Source: Haloarculaceae archaeon (GTDB taxonomy: Archaea; Halobacteriota; Halobacteria; Halobacteriales; Haloarculaceae). From it: DNA of 25,706 nucleotides. The position numbers and the translations under genes are program-made. The stretch covers positions 1-25,706 of the forward strand of contig JAHENO010000168.1 in assembly GCA_018609945.1 (NCBI GenBank), in the 5' to 3' direction. Shown piece by piece: positions 1-8,069 of this stretch (positions are counted from its first letter, which is position 1; each line of letters starts with the position of its first letter). The notes under the pieces are model-generated. The model was not told the DNA's origin, ran no database searches, and saw only the letters and a list, made by a program, of their open reading frames with translations.

Positions 1-2
1 AC

Positions 3-1118
3 AATTTCGCACTCCTGCTGGCCGCGTTCGCGCCGCTGTTGCCCGGCCCGCCACAGTACGTCGGCGCGGCGATGCTCGCTGCCGGCGTCGTCCACACCTT
101 CCTCGACATCGTGCCGGCGCTGGCGCTCGGGGTGCCCGACCCGGCGATGGCCGCCACCGCGTTGCCCGGTCACCGGCTCGTCATCCAGGGGCGGGGCCGC
201 GAGGCGCTCCGGCTGTCCGCGCTCGGGAGTGCGCTCGCCGTCGCCTTTGCCGTCCCGCTCGCGGTGCCCGTCACCGTCGCGATGGAGCGGGCGTATCCGA
301 CCATCAGGGCTCACCTGCCGCTCGTACTCGGGAGCGTCGCGCTCGGGCTGGTGGTCACTGAGCGGACGACGCGGGCCCGGGTCGGCGCGGCGTTCGCGCT
401 CGCCGCCAGCGGTCTGCTGGGGCTGGCGACGCTCGATTTGCCCGCCGCGGGCGTCCTGCCGAGCGGCGGGATGCTCGCGCCGCTGTTCGCGGGTCTGTTC
501 GGCGCGCCCGTCCTCGTCGAGGCACTCGGCGGGGCCGGCGTCCCGCCACAGGCCGACGCGACGGTCGTCCCCCCGCGCCGGACCGTGGTCACCATTGCGC
601 TGGTCGGCACCGGTGCCGGCGCCATCGTCGGTTACCTGCCGGGCATCTCCGCGGCGATCGCCGCGACTGCGGCGCTGGTCGCCCTGCCGACCCGCGGCCC
701 GCGGGCGTTCGTCGTCGCGACCAGCGGCGTCAACACCGCGAACACGGTCTTCGCTCTCTTTGCTCTCGTCGCGCTCGGCACCCCGCGGACGGGTGTGCTG
801 GTCGCGCTCGACGACGCGGGCGTGCCGCTCGACCTCCCGGTGTTGCTGGCGAGCGTGGCCCTGGCCGCCGGCGTCGCGTTCGTCCTCGTGCCCGTCGTGG
901 GCGACCGCTACCTCGCCGTCGTCGGCGCACTCGACAACACTCGGCTCTCGCTGTCGGTCCTTGCCGTGCTCTGTGTGCTGGTGTTCGCGCTGACCGGCTC
1001 GTTCGGCGTGGGCGTGTTCGCCGCAAGCGGTGTCGTCGGGCTCATCCCTGCCCGGTTCGGTGCCCGCCGGGCGAACTGTATGGGGGTGTTGCTCGTTCCG
1101 CTGGCGCTGGGGCCGTGA
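3..1118 (+). CDS. TctA/DUF112-family membrane permease (5' partial)
   Basis: An open frame enters from the left edge and is open from base 3, so the true start lies outside the window; 371 residues are visible. The protein is a chain of hydrophobic segments with short charged loops. The region around visible residues 20-60 (HTFLDIVPALALGVPDP followed by a conserved ATALPGHRL stretch) and the later Gly-rich segment GYLPGISAAIAA match the paired Gly/Pro signature segments of the DUF112/TctA permease family. That family is related to the large membrane subunit of tripartite tricarboxylate transporters. In haloarchaea these proteins usually stand alone without TctB/TctC partners, and none is seen here. 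The substrate cannot be predicted. It ends 92 bp before the TPR gene, which has its own promoter-like sequence. Family assignment is fairly sure; function is inference. Confidence 0.75.
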   Translation, partial: NFALLLAAFAPLLPGPPQYVGAAMLAAGVVHTFLDIVPALALGVPDPAMAATALPGHRLVIQGRGREALRLSALGSALAVAFAVPLAVPVTVAMERAYPTIRAHLPLVLGSVALGLVVTERTTRARVGAAFALAASGLLGLATLDLPAAGVLPSGGMLAPLFAGLFGAPVLVEALGGAGVPPQADATVVPPRRTVVTIALVGTGAGAIVGYLPGISAAIAATAALVALPTRGPRAFVVATSGVNTANTVFALFALVALGTPRTGVLVALDDAGVPLDLPVLLASVALAAGVAFVLVPVVGDRYLAVVGALDNTRLSLSVLAVLCVLVFALTGSFGVGVFAASGVVGLIPARFGARRANCMGVLLVPLALGP

Positions 1119-1177
1119 GAGCGAGAATCGGGGATGGAATCGGTACGATCACGTGGCTGACGGCTGCGGGACGTAGC

Positions 1178-1185
1178 CCTTAACC
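1178..1185 (+). promoter_or_regulatory. Putative TATA box of the TPR/DUF424 pair
   Basis: CCTTAACC lies about 26-33 nt before the ATG at 1211, the usual spacing for a haloarchaeal promoter giving a leaderless or very short-leader mRNA. A GGAGGT sequence at 1202-1207 also precedes the start by 3 nt. Confidence 0.4.
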
Positions 1186-1210
1186 CTGTGCCCGGATAAG
1201 TGGAGGTATC

Positions 1211-1948
1211 ATGACTGACGACCCCGACGACCCCGACGACCACTCGTTCTCGGAGGGGCAAGGGTTCGACGAGCCCTACGACGCGTTCGACATCGACCCG
1301 CCGGAACTTGAGGTCGACACCGACCAGGTCGACCCGGTGGACTCGCGGGCCCTCGCGGACACGCTCGACAGCGAGCAGATCCCCGCAGACCGGGTCGACG
1401 CTGACTCCCTGCTCGACGTGGGACTGGATTACATGCGCATCAACCGCCACGAGCAGGCAATCGACACGTTCGAGCGGGCGGCCCGCTACGCCGACGAGGA
1501 CCGCGTCGCACAGGAGGCGTGGGTCAACAAGGGCGTCGCCCACGCGGAACTCGAGGAGTACGACGCCGCGATCGGCGCCTACCGCGAGGCCCTCGACCTC
1601 GACGCCGACTCCGAGCACGCGGCGACCGCGGAGACGAACCTCGCGTACGCCCTCTGGGAGTTCGGTCGGACCGAGGAGGCACTGGAACACGCGGAGCGAG
1701 CCGTCGAACTGGACCCCCGTTTCGGCCAGGCCTGGTACAACCGGGGCTTTTTTCTGAACGAACGCGGCCTCGCCGAGGACGCCCTGAACTGCTTCGACAA
1801 CGCCGTCCGTCTCGGGTTCAAGACCGTCGATCTCCTGGAGGAGAAGGCAATCGCGCTCGAACAACTCGGCGAGGACGAGCGCGCCGAGGAGGTCGCACAG
1901 GAGGCCGAACAGCTCCGCGAAGAACACGAGGAGCGCCTCGTCGAGTGA
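1211..1948 (+). CDS. Tetratricopeptide-repeat (TPR) protein
   Basis: 245 aa, soluble and strongly acidic, with no signal peptide or membrane segment. Residues 1-60 are a low-complexity Asp/Pro-rich leader. From about residue 66 to 240 there are four to five helical TPR units, for example NKGVAHAELEEYDAAIGAYREAL (about 106-128), NLAYALWEFGRTEEALEHAERA (about 143-164) and AWYNRGFFLNERGLAEDALNC (about 174-194), each with the W/L-G-Y-A-P type spacing. TPR proteins are protein-interaction scaffolds, so the partner cannot be told from sequence. The start is supported by GGAGGT at 1202-1207. DUF424 follows after 27 bp in the same direction, so the two are probably co-transcribed. Confidence 0.85.
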   Translation: MTDDPDDPDDHSFSEGQGFDEPYDAFDIDPPELEVDTDQVDPVDSRALADTLDSEQIPADRVDADSLLDVGLDYMRINRHEQAIDTFERAARYADEDRVAQEAWVNKGVAHAELEEYDAAIGAYREALDLDADSEHAATAETNLAYALWEFGRTEEALEHAERAVELDPRFGQAWYNRGFFLNERGLAEDALNCFDNAVRLGFKTVDLLEEKAIALEQLGEDERAEEVAQEAEQLREEHEERLVE

Positions 1949-1975
1949 TGGAACACAGCACCCGGAGGTAATGGC

Positions 1976-2275
1976 ATGGTATCGCTACTGCTCAACGAAC
2001 GCGAGACCGACGAGGGGATGCTCGTCTCGGTCTGTGACGCGGACGTGCTCGGGGAGACCTTCGAGAACGGCGAGGTCACGCTGACCGTCGACGCGGCCTT
2101 CTACGACGGCGAGGCGGCCGAGGAGGACGCCGTCGTGGCCAGCCTCGCCCGGTGCAGCGTCGCGAACATCGTCGGCACCCGTTCGGTCGATCTGGCGGTC
2201 GAACACGGCTTCGTCGCGGAGGAGAACGTCCTCGATCTCGGGGGGACGCGTCACGCCCAGTTGCTGTGGCTGTGA
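1976..2275 (+). CDS. DUF424 family protein
   Basis: 99 aa, soluble and acidic. The pattern MVSLLLNERETDEGMLVSVCDADVLGE at the N-terminus, the central ARCSVANIVGTRSVDLAVEHG stretch (about residues 59-79) and the ending ENVLDLGGTRHAQLLWL match the archaeal DUF424 family, a single-domain protein of about 100 residues found widely in archaea. No enzymatic function is established for it, as far as I know. A GGAGG at 1963-1967 precedes the ATG at 1976 by 8 nt. An out-of-frame ATG at 1971 gives no comparable protein. It lies 27 bp downstream of the TPR gene and is likely in the same transcript. Confidence 0.85.
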   Translation: MVSLLLNERETDEGMLVSVCDADVLGETFENGEVTLTVDAAFYDGEAAEEDAVVASLARCSVANIVGTRSVDLAVEHGFVAEENVLDLGGTRHAQLLWL

Positions 2276-2322
2276 TCTCTGACCCCGCCCGCCGGCGCCG
2301 TCACGGCCCGCTTCCCGACGAA

Positions 2323-2330
2323 ACTTTTTA
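2323..2330 (+). promoter_or_regulatory. TATA box of sufS
   Basis: ACTTTTTA stands out in a GC-rich gap. Transcription would begin near 2350-2356. That is downstream of the first in-frame ATG (2345) and about 20 nt before the ATG at 2375, so this box decides between the two starts. Confidence 0.6.
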
Positions 2331-2374
2331 GCGGAACCGAAGGAATGTTGCCCCTCCAGCCCCTCCGTACGGTA

Positions 2375-3619
2375 ATGGCAACGACCGAACCGGACATCCT
2401 CGACGTCGAGCGGATACGCGACGACTTTCCGATCCTCGACCGGGAGTTCTCGGGCAATCGCGTCGCCTACCTGGACAACGCCGCGACGACCCAGACGCCC
2501 GAGCCGGTCGTCGAGACCATCGCCGGCTACTACCGGACGACAAACGCGAACGTCCACCGCGGCCTCCACCAGCTCAGCCAGGAGGCCTCGGTCGCCTACG
2601 AGGAGGCCCACGACCGGGTGGCCGAGTTCATCGGGGCCGACGGGCGCGAGGAGGTCGTCTTCACGAAGAACACCACCGAATCCGAGAACCTCGTCGCCTA
2701 CGCCTACGGGCTGACCGAACTGGGTCCGGGCGACGAGATCGTCACCACCGAGATGGAACACCACTCCTCGCTGGTGACCTGGCAACAGATCGGTAAGCGC
2801 ACCGGCGCCGACGTGAAGTACATCCGCGCCGACGACGAGGGTCACCTCGATATGGACCACGCCCGGGAACTCATCACCGACGACACCGAGATGGTCTCGG
2901 TCGTCCACGTCTCGAACACCTTCGGGACGGTCAATCCGGTCGGCACGCTGGCCGACATCGCCCACGACCACGACGCCTACATCTTCGTCGACGGCGCCCA
3001 GTCGGTCCCCAACAGGCCCGTCGACGTGACCGACATCGACGCGGACTTCCTCGCCTTCTCCGGACACAAGATGTGTGGCCCGACCGGTATCGGCGTCCTC
3101 TACGGGAAACGACACATCCTGGAGGAGATGGAGCCGTTCCTCTACGGCGGCGAGATGATCAAGCGGGTCACTTACGAGGACGCCACCTGGAACGAACTGC
3201 CCTGGAAGTACGAGGCCGGGACGCCGGTCATCTGCCAGGGCATCGCGCTCGCGGAGGCGTGTGACTACCTCGACGACATCGGCATGGAGAAGATCCGGCG
3301 CCACGAGGACGAACTCGCCCAGTACACGCTGGAGCGCCTCGGCGAGTTCGACGACATCGAGACGTTCGGGCCACCGGCCGGCGAGGAGCGCGGCGGACTG
3401 GTCGCCTTCGACATCGACGGCGTCCACGCCCACGACCTCTCGGAGATCCTCAACGACTACGCCGTCGCCGTCCGGGCCGGCCACCACTGCACCCAGCCCC
3501 TCCACGAGAAGCTCGGCGTGGCGGCGACGACGCGGGCCTCGTTTTACATCTACAACACCGAAGACGAAATCGACCGGCTCGTCGACGCGCTGGACGACGC
3601 CCGCGCACTGTTCCAGTAA
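2375..3619 (+). CDS. sufS: Cysteine desulfurase SufS
   Basis: 414 aa, a class V aminotransferase-fold PLP enzyme that removes sulfur from cysteine as a persulfide for Fe-S cluster assembly. Visible marks: YLDNAATTQTP (about 32-42); the His pair in EMEHHSS (His129/130) that stacks on PLP; Asp206 in VDGAQS; the Schiff-base lysine Lys232 in FSGHKMCGPTG; and the catalytic cysteine Cys372 in RAGHHCTQPL, the SufS-type loop rather than the longer NifS/IscS one. Length fits SufS (about 405-420). An in-frame ATG at 2345 exists, but the TATA box at 2323-2330 would put the transcript start after it, and homologues begin near 2375. No SufBCD or SufU gene is visible in the window. Confidence 0.95.
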   Translation: MATTEPDILDVERIRDDFPILDREFSGNRVAYLDNAATTQTPEPVVETIAGYYRTTNANVHRGLHQLSQEASVAYEEAHDRVAEFIGADGREEVVFTKNTTESENLVAYAYGLTELGPGDEIVTTEMEHHSSLVTWQQIGKRTGADVKYIRADDEGHLDMDHARELITDDTEMVSVVHVSNTFGTVNPVGTLADIAHDHDAYIFVDGAQSVPNRPVDVTDIDADFLAFSGHKMCGPTGIGVLYGKRHILEEMEPFLYGGEMIKRVTYEDATWNELPWKYEAGTPVICQGIALAEACDYLDDIGMEKIRRHEDELAQYTLERLGEFDDIETFGPPAGEERGGLVAFDIDGVHAHDLSEILNDYAVAVRAGHHCTQPLHEKLGVAATTRASFYIYNTEDEIDRLVDALDDARALFQ

Positions 3620-3628
3620 CTCTGGAGC

Positions 3629-3672
3629 CGGGCGGATACTGTCCCCCGGAATCGGGCGGATATTTTCTCCCC
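3629..3672. repeat. Short tandem repeat between sufS and tatCt
   Basis: CGGGCGGATA occurs at 3629-3638 and again at 3653-3662, a period of 24 bp, each copy followed by a C-rich run (CTGTCCCC and TTTTCTCCCC). A GC-rich inverted repeat (GCCGCC, 3-nt loop, GGCGGC) follows at about 3676-3690 and could form a hairpin at the sufS 3' end. No protein binding can be inferred. Confidence 0.45.
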
Positions 3673-3712
3673 TCGCCGCCCGGGGCGGCCGTGCCCGGCC
3701 GCGGGGCCAACG

Positions 3713-3720
3713 CAATAGAT
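3713..3720 (+). promoter_or_regulatory. Putative TATA box of tatCt
   Basis: CAATAGAT is the only AT-rich octamer close to the gene, about 33 nt before the ATG at 3753. GGGAGA lies directly before the start codon. Confidence 0.35.
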
Positions 3721-3752
3721 TGATAACTGGCAGCCAGTAAGGTCCGGGAGAG

Positions 3753-5975
3753 ATGGCCGGCGCGATCGACGAGGACACAGCCCGGACGCTCGCCAGCGGC
3801 CGGGAAACCGCCGGTGCGATGCTCTCGTCGATCCAGAGCGACCTCAAGCGCATCTTCCTCGTCTTTCTGGTCGGGATGCTCGGCGCCTTCTTCGCCCTCC
3901 GGTGGTACGTCTGGGACGTTCTCAAGCAGGACGTCCTCTACTCGGGGATGAGCCCCGCCGCCCGCGAGGCGACGGTCGTCGTCGCCACCACCCCCTTCGA
4001 GGTCATCCTCCTGCAGGTGAAGATCGGCCTCCTCGTCGGTGTCATCACCGCGGTGCCCGCAGTGGTGTGGTACGGCCGCGACGCGCTGAAACGGCGGGGC
4101 TACTGGCCCGGCGAGCGCGTCCCGCGCTGGAAGGTCGTCACCGTACTCGGGTTCGTCGTCCTCCTGTTCGTCGGTGGCGTCTCCTACGCCTACCAGCTCT
4201 TCTTTCCGCTCATGTTCGCGTTCCTCGCGGAGAACGCCGTCAACGCCGGCTTCCAGCCGACCTACTCCATCGCCAAGTGGACCGAATTCATCTTCCTGCT
4301 GACGGTCTCCTTTGGCCTGGCCGCCCAGCTCCCCCTGGGGATGAGCGCGCTCGCCCTCTCGGGTATCGTGCCCTACGAGACGTTCCGGGACAAGTGGCGC
4401 TACGCCGTCGTCGGCGTCTTCGTGTTCGGCGCGATGTTCTCGCCGCCGGACCCGTTCACCCAGATCATGTGGGCAGTGCCCCTCGTGGCGCTGTACGGAT
4501 TCAGCCTCGGGCTGACGAAACTGCTCGTGCTCTCGAAACGGGCCGGCGAGGCCGTCACGGTCCGCGAGGTGGCGCGGGACGGCTGGAACGTCATCGCCGG
4601 GTCCTTCCTCCTGGCCGCCGCGGCCGTCTACGGGTACCTGCTGCGCGGCGGGCTCGAATTCACCAACGAGGCGCTCGCGGCAATCGGCTCCTCGTACCGG
4701 TTCCCGACCCGCTCCGAACTGGGCGCCTTCGGCGTCGACCCGACCGCCGTCGGGGCCACCATCGCGGCCGTCGTCGGCGTCCTCGCGGTCGTCGTGGCGA
4801 TCTTCTATCTGCGCATCGCGGCCCTCGAGTCGCGGATGGCCGCCGACGCGACGGCGACCGGCGCAGTGCCCGGCGCGACGCCGGACGACGCCGTCTCGGG
4901 AGACGCGGCGACGACGGCTCCCGAGACGGCACCGAGTGCGGGCGACCCGGCAGAGATCGACATCGAGGCGCTCAGCACGCCCGCGGTGAAGGCGGCTCCC
5001 CCGGAGGCGTTCGCGGACCTCTCGGAAGAGGAGGTCCTCCAGCACGCCGAGCGCGCCATCGGGAACGACGACGCGGAGAAAGCGCAGGCAATACTCGACC
5101 GGTACGACGAGGTCCGGGAACTGGAACTGTCGAGCGAGGCGGACTCCGCAGACGAGGAGGCCGACCCCGTCACCTCGACGACCGCCGGTGTCGTCGACGC
5201 GTTCACCGAGGACGAGACCACCGAGGAGGACATCGGCGGCTACTACTACGACATCGCGTTCATCCTCGACTCGCTGACCTCGAAGGCCATCTGGGTCGTC
5301 GGGCTGTTCATGGCGGTGCTCGCGGGGACCTTCCTCTTCCTGTACAGCGGCGGCATCAGGACGATCAAGAACACCTTCCTCGGGAGCATGCCCGAGGGGC
5401 TGGCCACCGAGGTGAACATCGTCACGCTCCACCCCGTCGAGGCGCTCATCTTCGAGATCAAATTCTCCGTGTTGCTCGCGGCGGTGTCAGTCCTGCCGCT
5501 CGTGGCGTACTTCGCCTGGCCCGCCATCGAGGAGCGTGGCTTCTCGGTCGGCAACCGGAACGTCCTGCTCGTGTGGGGCGGATCCATCGTGCTCGCCCTC
5601 GTCGGGGGCACGCTGCTGGGCTTCTTCTACATCGCCCCGACCATCATCTCCGCGCTCGCCCTCGACGCCCTCACGTCGAACATGATCATCGCCTACCGCA
5701 TCAACAACTTCGGGTGGCTGGTCGTGTTCACGACTATCGGCATCGGGCTGCTCGCGGAGATTCCGGTGACGATGTGGCTGTTCGACCGTGGCGGGATCGT
5801 CTCCTACGAGACGTTCCGCGAGCGCTGGCGGGTCGTCGTCCTCGGCTTTTTCGTCCTCGCGTCGGTCCTCTCACCGAAGGGCGTGTTCACGATGTTCATC
5901 TTCGCCATCCCGGCGACGGTCGCCTACGGCGTCGGCCTCGCGCTCCTCGCGGTCACGCACGCGGTCCGTCGCTGA
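3753..5975 (+). CDS. tatCt: TatCt, double TatC twin-arginine translocase subunit
   Basis: 740 aa. Two TatC domains are joined head to tail, a form known from haloarchaea. TatC binds the twin-arginine signal and, with TatA-type partners, exports folded proteins. The first half (about 25-260) and the second half (about 500-735) each carry the hallmark TatC pieces: TPFEVILLQVKIG (about 80-92) against HPVEALIFEIKFS (about 560-572), PYETFRDKWR (about 207-216) against SYETFRERWR (about 684-693), and MFSPPDPFTQ (about 228-237) against LSPKGVFT (about 706-713). Extra hydrophobic segments at about 280-297 and 332-353, then an acidic soluble linker of about 140 residues (360-500), separate the halves. 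TatCo, the single-domain partner, is not in the window. The next gene is convergent. Confidence 0.93.
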   Translation: MAGAIDEDTARTLASGRETAGAMLSSIQSDLKRIFLVFLVGMLGAFFALRWYVWDVLKQDVLYSGMSPAAREATVVVATTPFEVILLQVKIGLLVGVITAVPAVVWYGRDALKRRGYWPGERVPRWKVVTVLGFVVLLFVGGVSYAYQLFFPLMFAFLAENAVNAGFQPTYSIAKWTEFIFLLTVSFGLAAQLPLGMSALALSGIVPYETFRDKWRYAVVGVFVFGAMFSPPDPFTQIMWAVPLVALYGFSLGLTKLLVLSKRAGEAVTVREVARDGWNVIAGSFLLAAAAVYGYLLRGGLEFTNEALAAIGSSYRFPTRSELGAFGVDPTAVGATIAAVVGVLAVVVAIFYLRIAALESRMAADATATGAVPGATPDDAVSGDAATTAPETAPSAGDPAEIDIEALSTPAVKAAPPEAFADLSEEEVLQHAERAIGNDDAEKAQAILDRYDEVRELELSSEADSADEEADPVTSTTAGVVDAFTEDETTEEDIGGYYYDIAFILDSLTSKAIWVVGLFMAVLAGTFLFLYSGGIRTIKNTFLGSMPEGLATEVNIVTLHPVEALIFEIKFSVLLAAVSVLPLVAYFAWPAIEERGFSVGNRNVLLVWGGSIVLALVGGTLLGFFYIAPTIISALALDALTSNMIIAYRINNFGWLVVFTTIGIGLLAEIPVTMWLFDRGGIVSYETFRERWRVVVLGFFVLASVLSPKGVFTMFIFAIPATVAYGVGLALLAVTHAVRR

Positions 5976-6003
5976 GGGCCCGGTCGCCCCCTGGTCGCTA
6001 CGG

Positions 6004-6264
6004 CTACGGGTTCTTCGGCCGGTACACCGGCCGGAGGTCGGTCACGTCCTTCCCGTAGCCGAGCCAGACGTTGATGGCCGACGCGGCGAACACGAGATAC
6101 AGCGGGAAGAGGAGAACCACCAGATAGCCGACCAGAACCAGATCGGCGACGCCCACAGCATAGAGGGCTCCGATGGCGGCCAGACCGAGTATCGCGGCCG
6201 CCAGCATCCCCGTGTTGAACGCGCTACGTGCCACTGGACCGGGGGTGTTGCTGAGACTTCCCAT
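6004..6264 (-). CDS. Small two-segment membrane protein, unknown function
   Basis: 86 aa from the ATG at 6264. Two hydrophobic stretches (about residues 19-40 and 42-63) suggest a hairpin membrane protein with a basic C-terminal tail ending RPVYRPKNP. I do not recognise the family. The frame is open further upstream but the translation there is low-complexity Ala/Pro/Arg. The TATA box at 6290-6297 also places the start at 6264. It converges on tatCt with a 28-bp gap, so a link to the Tat system is possible only by position. Confidence 0.65.
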   Translation of the reverse strand: MGSLSNTPGPVARSAFNTGMLAAAILGLAAIGALYAVGVADLVLVGYLVVLLFPLYLVFAASAINVWLGYGKDVTDLRPVYRPKNP

Positions 6265-6289
6265 TGTACGAGAGTACGGTCTCAGCGGG

Positions 6290-6297
6290 CATAAACT
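6290..6297 (-). promoter_or_regulatory. TATA box of the small membrane gene
   Basis: On the minus strand the sequence is AGTTTATG, 26-33 nt before the ATG at 6264, which supports a leaderless mRNA and the short form of the gene. Confidence 0.5.
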
Positions 6298-6371
6298 TCG
6301 TGTCCGCGGACCGTTCGAGTACGCTCTCCGAACCGGGCCGGGTGCGTACTGCCCCGCTCGCCGAACCGAGT

Positions 6372-6379
6372 CAATTAGG
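6372..6379 (+). promoter_or_regulatory. TATA box of the renalase-like gene
   Basis: CAATTAGG lies 25-32 nt before the ATG at 6404, the spacing expected for a leaderless haloarchaeal mRNA. It argues against the longer in-frame start further upstream. Confidence 0.5.
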
Positions 6380-6403
6380 GGGCCGACCGCCCTAGCGGGA
6401 GCG

Positions 6404-7435
6404 ATGACGCACATCGGTTTCGTGGGTGCTGGCGCGGCCACCGCCGCGGCGGCGTTCGTCCTCGCGGAGGCCTCCGACGCGACGGTCACCGTGCTGGAGA
6501 AGTCGGGCGGGGTCTGTGGCCGTGCGGCCACCCGCCGGCGCGGCGAGGTCACCTACGACTACGGCGCGAACTACGTGAAATCCGACGACGACCGCGTCGT
6601 CGAACTGCTGACCGAGACGCTCGACACCGAGGGGCTCGTGGACGTGACCGAGCCCATCTACACCTTCGACGCCGGCGGGTCCGTCTCCGAGGGCCGGGAC
6701 GCCGACGAGCACAAGTGGACCTACGAGCGCGGCCTCACCCAGCTCGCCAAGCGACTCTTCGCCCGGACGGACGCGACCGTCCACCGCAACACGCGCGTCG
6801 ACCGGCTCCGGCGGGCCGACGGCGCCTGGCAGGTCACCGACGCCGACGGCGAGGAGTGGGGTCCCTTCGACGCCCTGGCACTCAATCCGCCGGCGCCACA
6901 GACTGCCGACCTGCTCGCGGACGCCGACTGGGACGACCCGCTCCGCGAGGACCTCCTGACTGCCGTCGGCGACGTCGAGTACCGGACCATCTGGACCGCC
7001 ATCCTCGGCTATCCGTTCGAACTGGACGTCCCGTACTACGCCCTGGTCAACACCGACAAGAACCACGAGATCGGGTGGATCTCCCGCGAGGAGTGCAAGC
7101 GCGGGCACGTCCCCGACGGCTCGGTGCTGGTCGCCCAGGCCAACCAGGAGTGGTCGGTGGCCCACTACGACGACCCGCCGGCCGAGAACGTCGCCCGCCT
7201 GGCCGCCCTCGCTGCCGACGTGATCGGCGACGACCGCCTGACCGACCCCGAGTGGACCGACCACCAGGGCTGGCGGTACGCCCTCCCCGAGTCCGAACCC
7301 GAGCTGGAACCCATTCAGGCGGCACGGGAACACGATCTGTACTGTCTGGGTGACTGGGTGACCGGCGAGGCGCGCCTCCACGCCGCGCTCCGGAACGGGC
7401 TGGAAACGGGCGACGAGCTGGCAGACACGCTGTAA
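6404..7435 (+). CDS. Renalase-like FAD-dependent oxidoreductase
   Basis: 343 aa. The N-terminus has a dinucleotide-binding Rossmann motif GFVGAGAATAAAA (about 5-17), an acidic residue ending the second strand (VTVLEKSGGVCGRAATR, Glu32) and the Gly/Arg motif that contacts FAD. A second FAD-contact segment near the C-terminus (LYCLGDWVTGEARLHAALRNG, about 309-329) matches the amine-oxidase/renalase family. Bacterial and haloarchaeal members of this size are annotated as NAD(P)/FAD-dependent oxidoreductases; the substrate is unknown. There is no signal peptide, so the N-terminal hydrophobic run is the Rossmann strand. The start is chosen from the TATA box at 6372-6379 and homology; the open frame continues upstream without conserved sequence. 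The cyclophilin gene follows after 54 bp. Confidence 0.82.
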   Translation: MTHIGFVGAGAATAAAAFVLAEASDATVTVLEKSGGVCGRAATRRRGEVTYDYGANYVKSDDDRVVELLTETLDTEGLVDVTEPIYTFDAGGSVSEGRDADEHKWTYERGLTQLAKRLFARTDATVHRNTRVDRLRRADGAWQVTDADGEEWGPFDALALNPPAPQTADLLADADWDDPLREDLLTAVGDVEYRTIWTAILGYPFELDVPYYALVNTDKNHEIGWISREECKRGHVPDGSVLVAQANQEWSVAHYDDPPAENVARLAALAADVIGDDRLTDPEWTDHQGWRYALPESEPELEPIQAAREHDLYCLGDWVTGEARLHAALRNGLETGDELADTL

Positions 7436-7489
7436 TCTCCGCGGACGAGGAACCACCAGACCTTTCCCCGGCCGCGGCCTCTCCCGACC

Positions 7490-8002
7490 ATGAGCGAACT
7501 GACCGCGACGCTGCACACCTCGGAGGGAGACATCGAGATCCGTCTCTTCGAGGAGCGGGCACCGAACACGGTAGAGAACTTCGTCGGCCTGGCGACCGGC
7601 GAGCAGGCCTGGGAGCACCCCGAGACGGGCGAACAGGTCGAGGAGCCGCTGTACGACGACATCCCGGTCCACCGCGTCATCGAGGATTTCATGATCCAGA
7701 CCGGCGACCCGACCGGCACGGGCCGGGGCGGCCCCGGCTACACGTTCGACGACGAGTTCCACCCCGAGTTGCGCCACGACGGTCCCGGCGTCGTCTCGAT
7801 GGCCAACCGCGGCCCCGACACCAACGGCTCGCAGTTCTTCATCACGCTGGCCGCCCAGCCCCACCTCGACGACAAACACGCCGTCTTCGGCGAGGTGACC
7901 GACGGGATGGACGTCGTTGAGGCCATCGGGGAAGTCGAGACCGACAGCAACGACCGGCCGACCTCGGCGGTCACCCTCGAGTCGGTCGAGATTCACGAGT
8001 AG
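7490..8002 (+). CDS. Cyclophilin-type peptidyl-prolyl cis-trans isomerase
   Basis: 170 aa, cytoplasmic (no signal peptide). It accelerates proline isomerisation during folding. The catalytic set is present: His61-Arg62 in PVHRVIEDF, the FMIQTGDPTGTG segment (67-78), SMANRGPDTNGSQFFITL (103-120) and HLDDKHAVFGEV (125-136). The tryptophan that gives eukaryotic CypA its cyclosporin affinity is replaced by His125, as in many prokaryotic cyclophilins. An insertion around EHPETGEQVEEPLYDD (about 42-57) lengthens the first loop. It converges with the transporter operon, 67 bp away; that gap shows no strong hairpin. Confidence 0.95.
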   Translation: MSELTATLHTSEGDIEIRLFEERAPNTVENFVGLATGEQAWEHPETGEQVEEPLYDDIPVHRVIEDFMIQTGDPTGTGRGGPGYTFDDEFHPELRHDGPGVVSMANRGPDTNGSQFFITLAAQPHLDDKHAVFGEVTDGMDVVEAIGEVETDSNDRPTSAVTLESVEIHE

Positions 8003-8069
8003 CATCCCACACGGTTTCGCGGCCGTTCGTGCGTATCGAGACGGAAAGGCCCATTCCGACAGTCGATCC

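Noticed and set aside
1985..3925. 646-residue open frame on the minus strand
   Set aside because: It lies antisense to DUF424, sufS and the tatCt start, is Val/Gly/Arg-rich with no recognisable domain, and is the usual shadow of GC-rich coding sequence.
3450..5432. 660-residue open frame opposite tatCt
   Set aside because: Highly charged low-complexity translation opposite a clear TatC gene; no domain.
8003..8069. Terminator between the cyclophilin and dppF
   Set aside because: No strong hairpin or T-run is seen in this 67-bp convergent gap.
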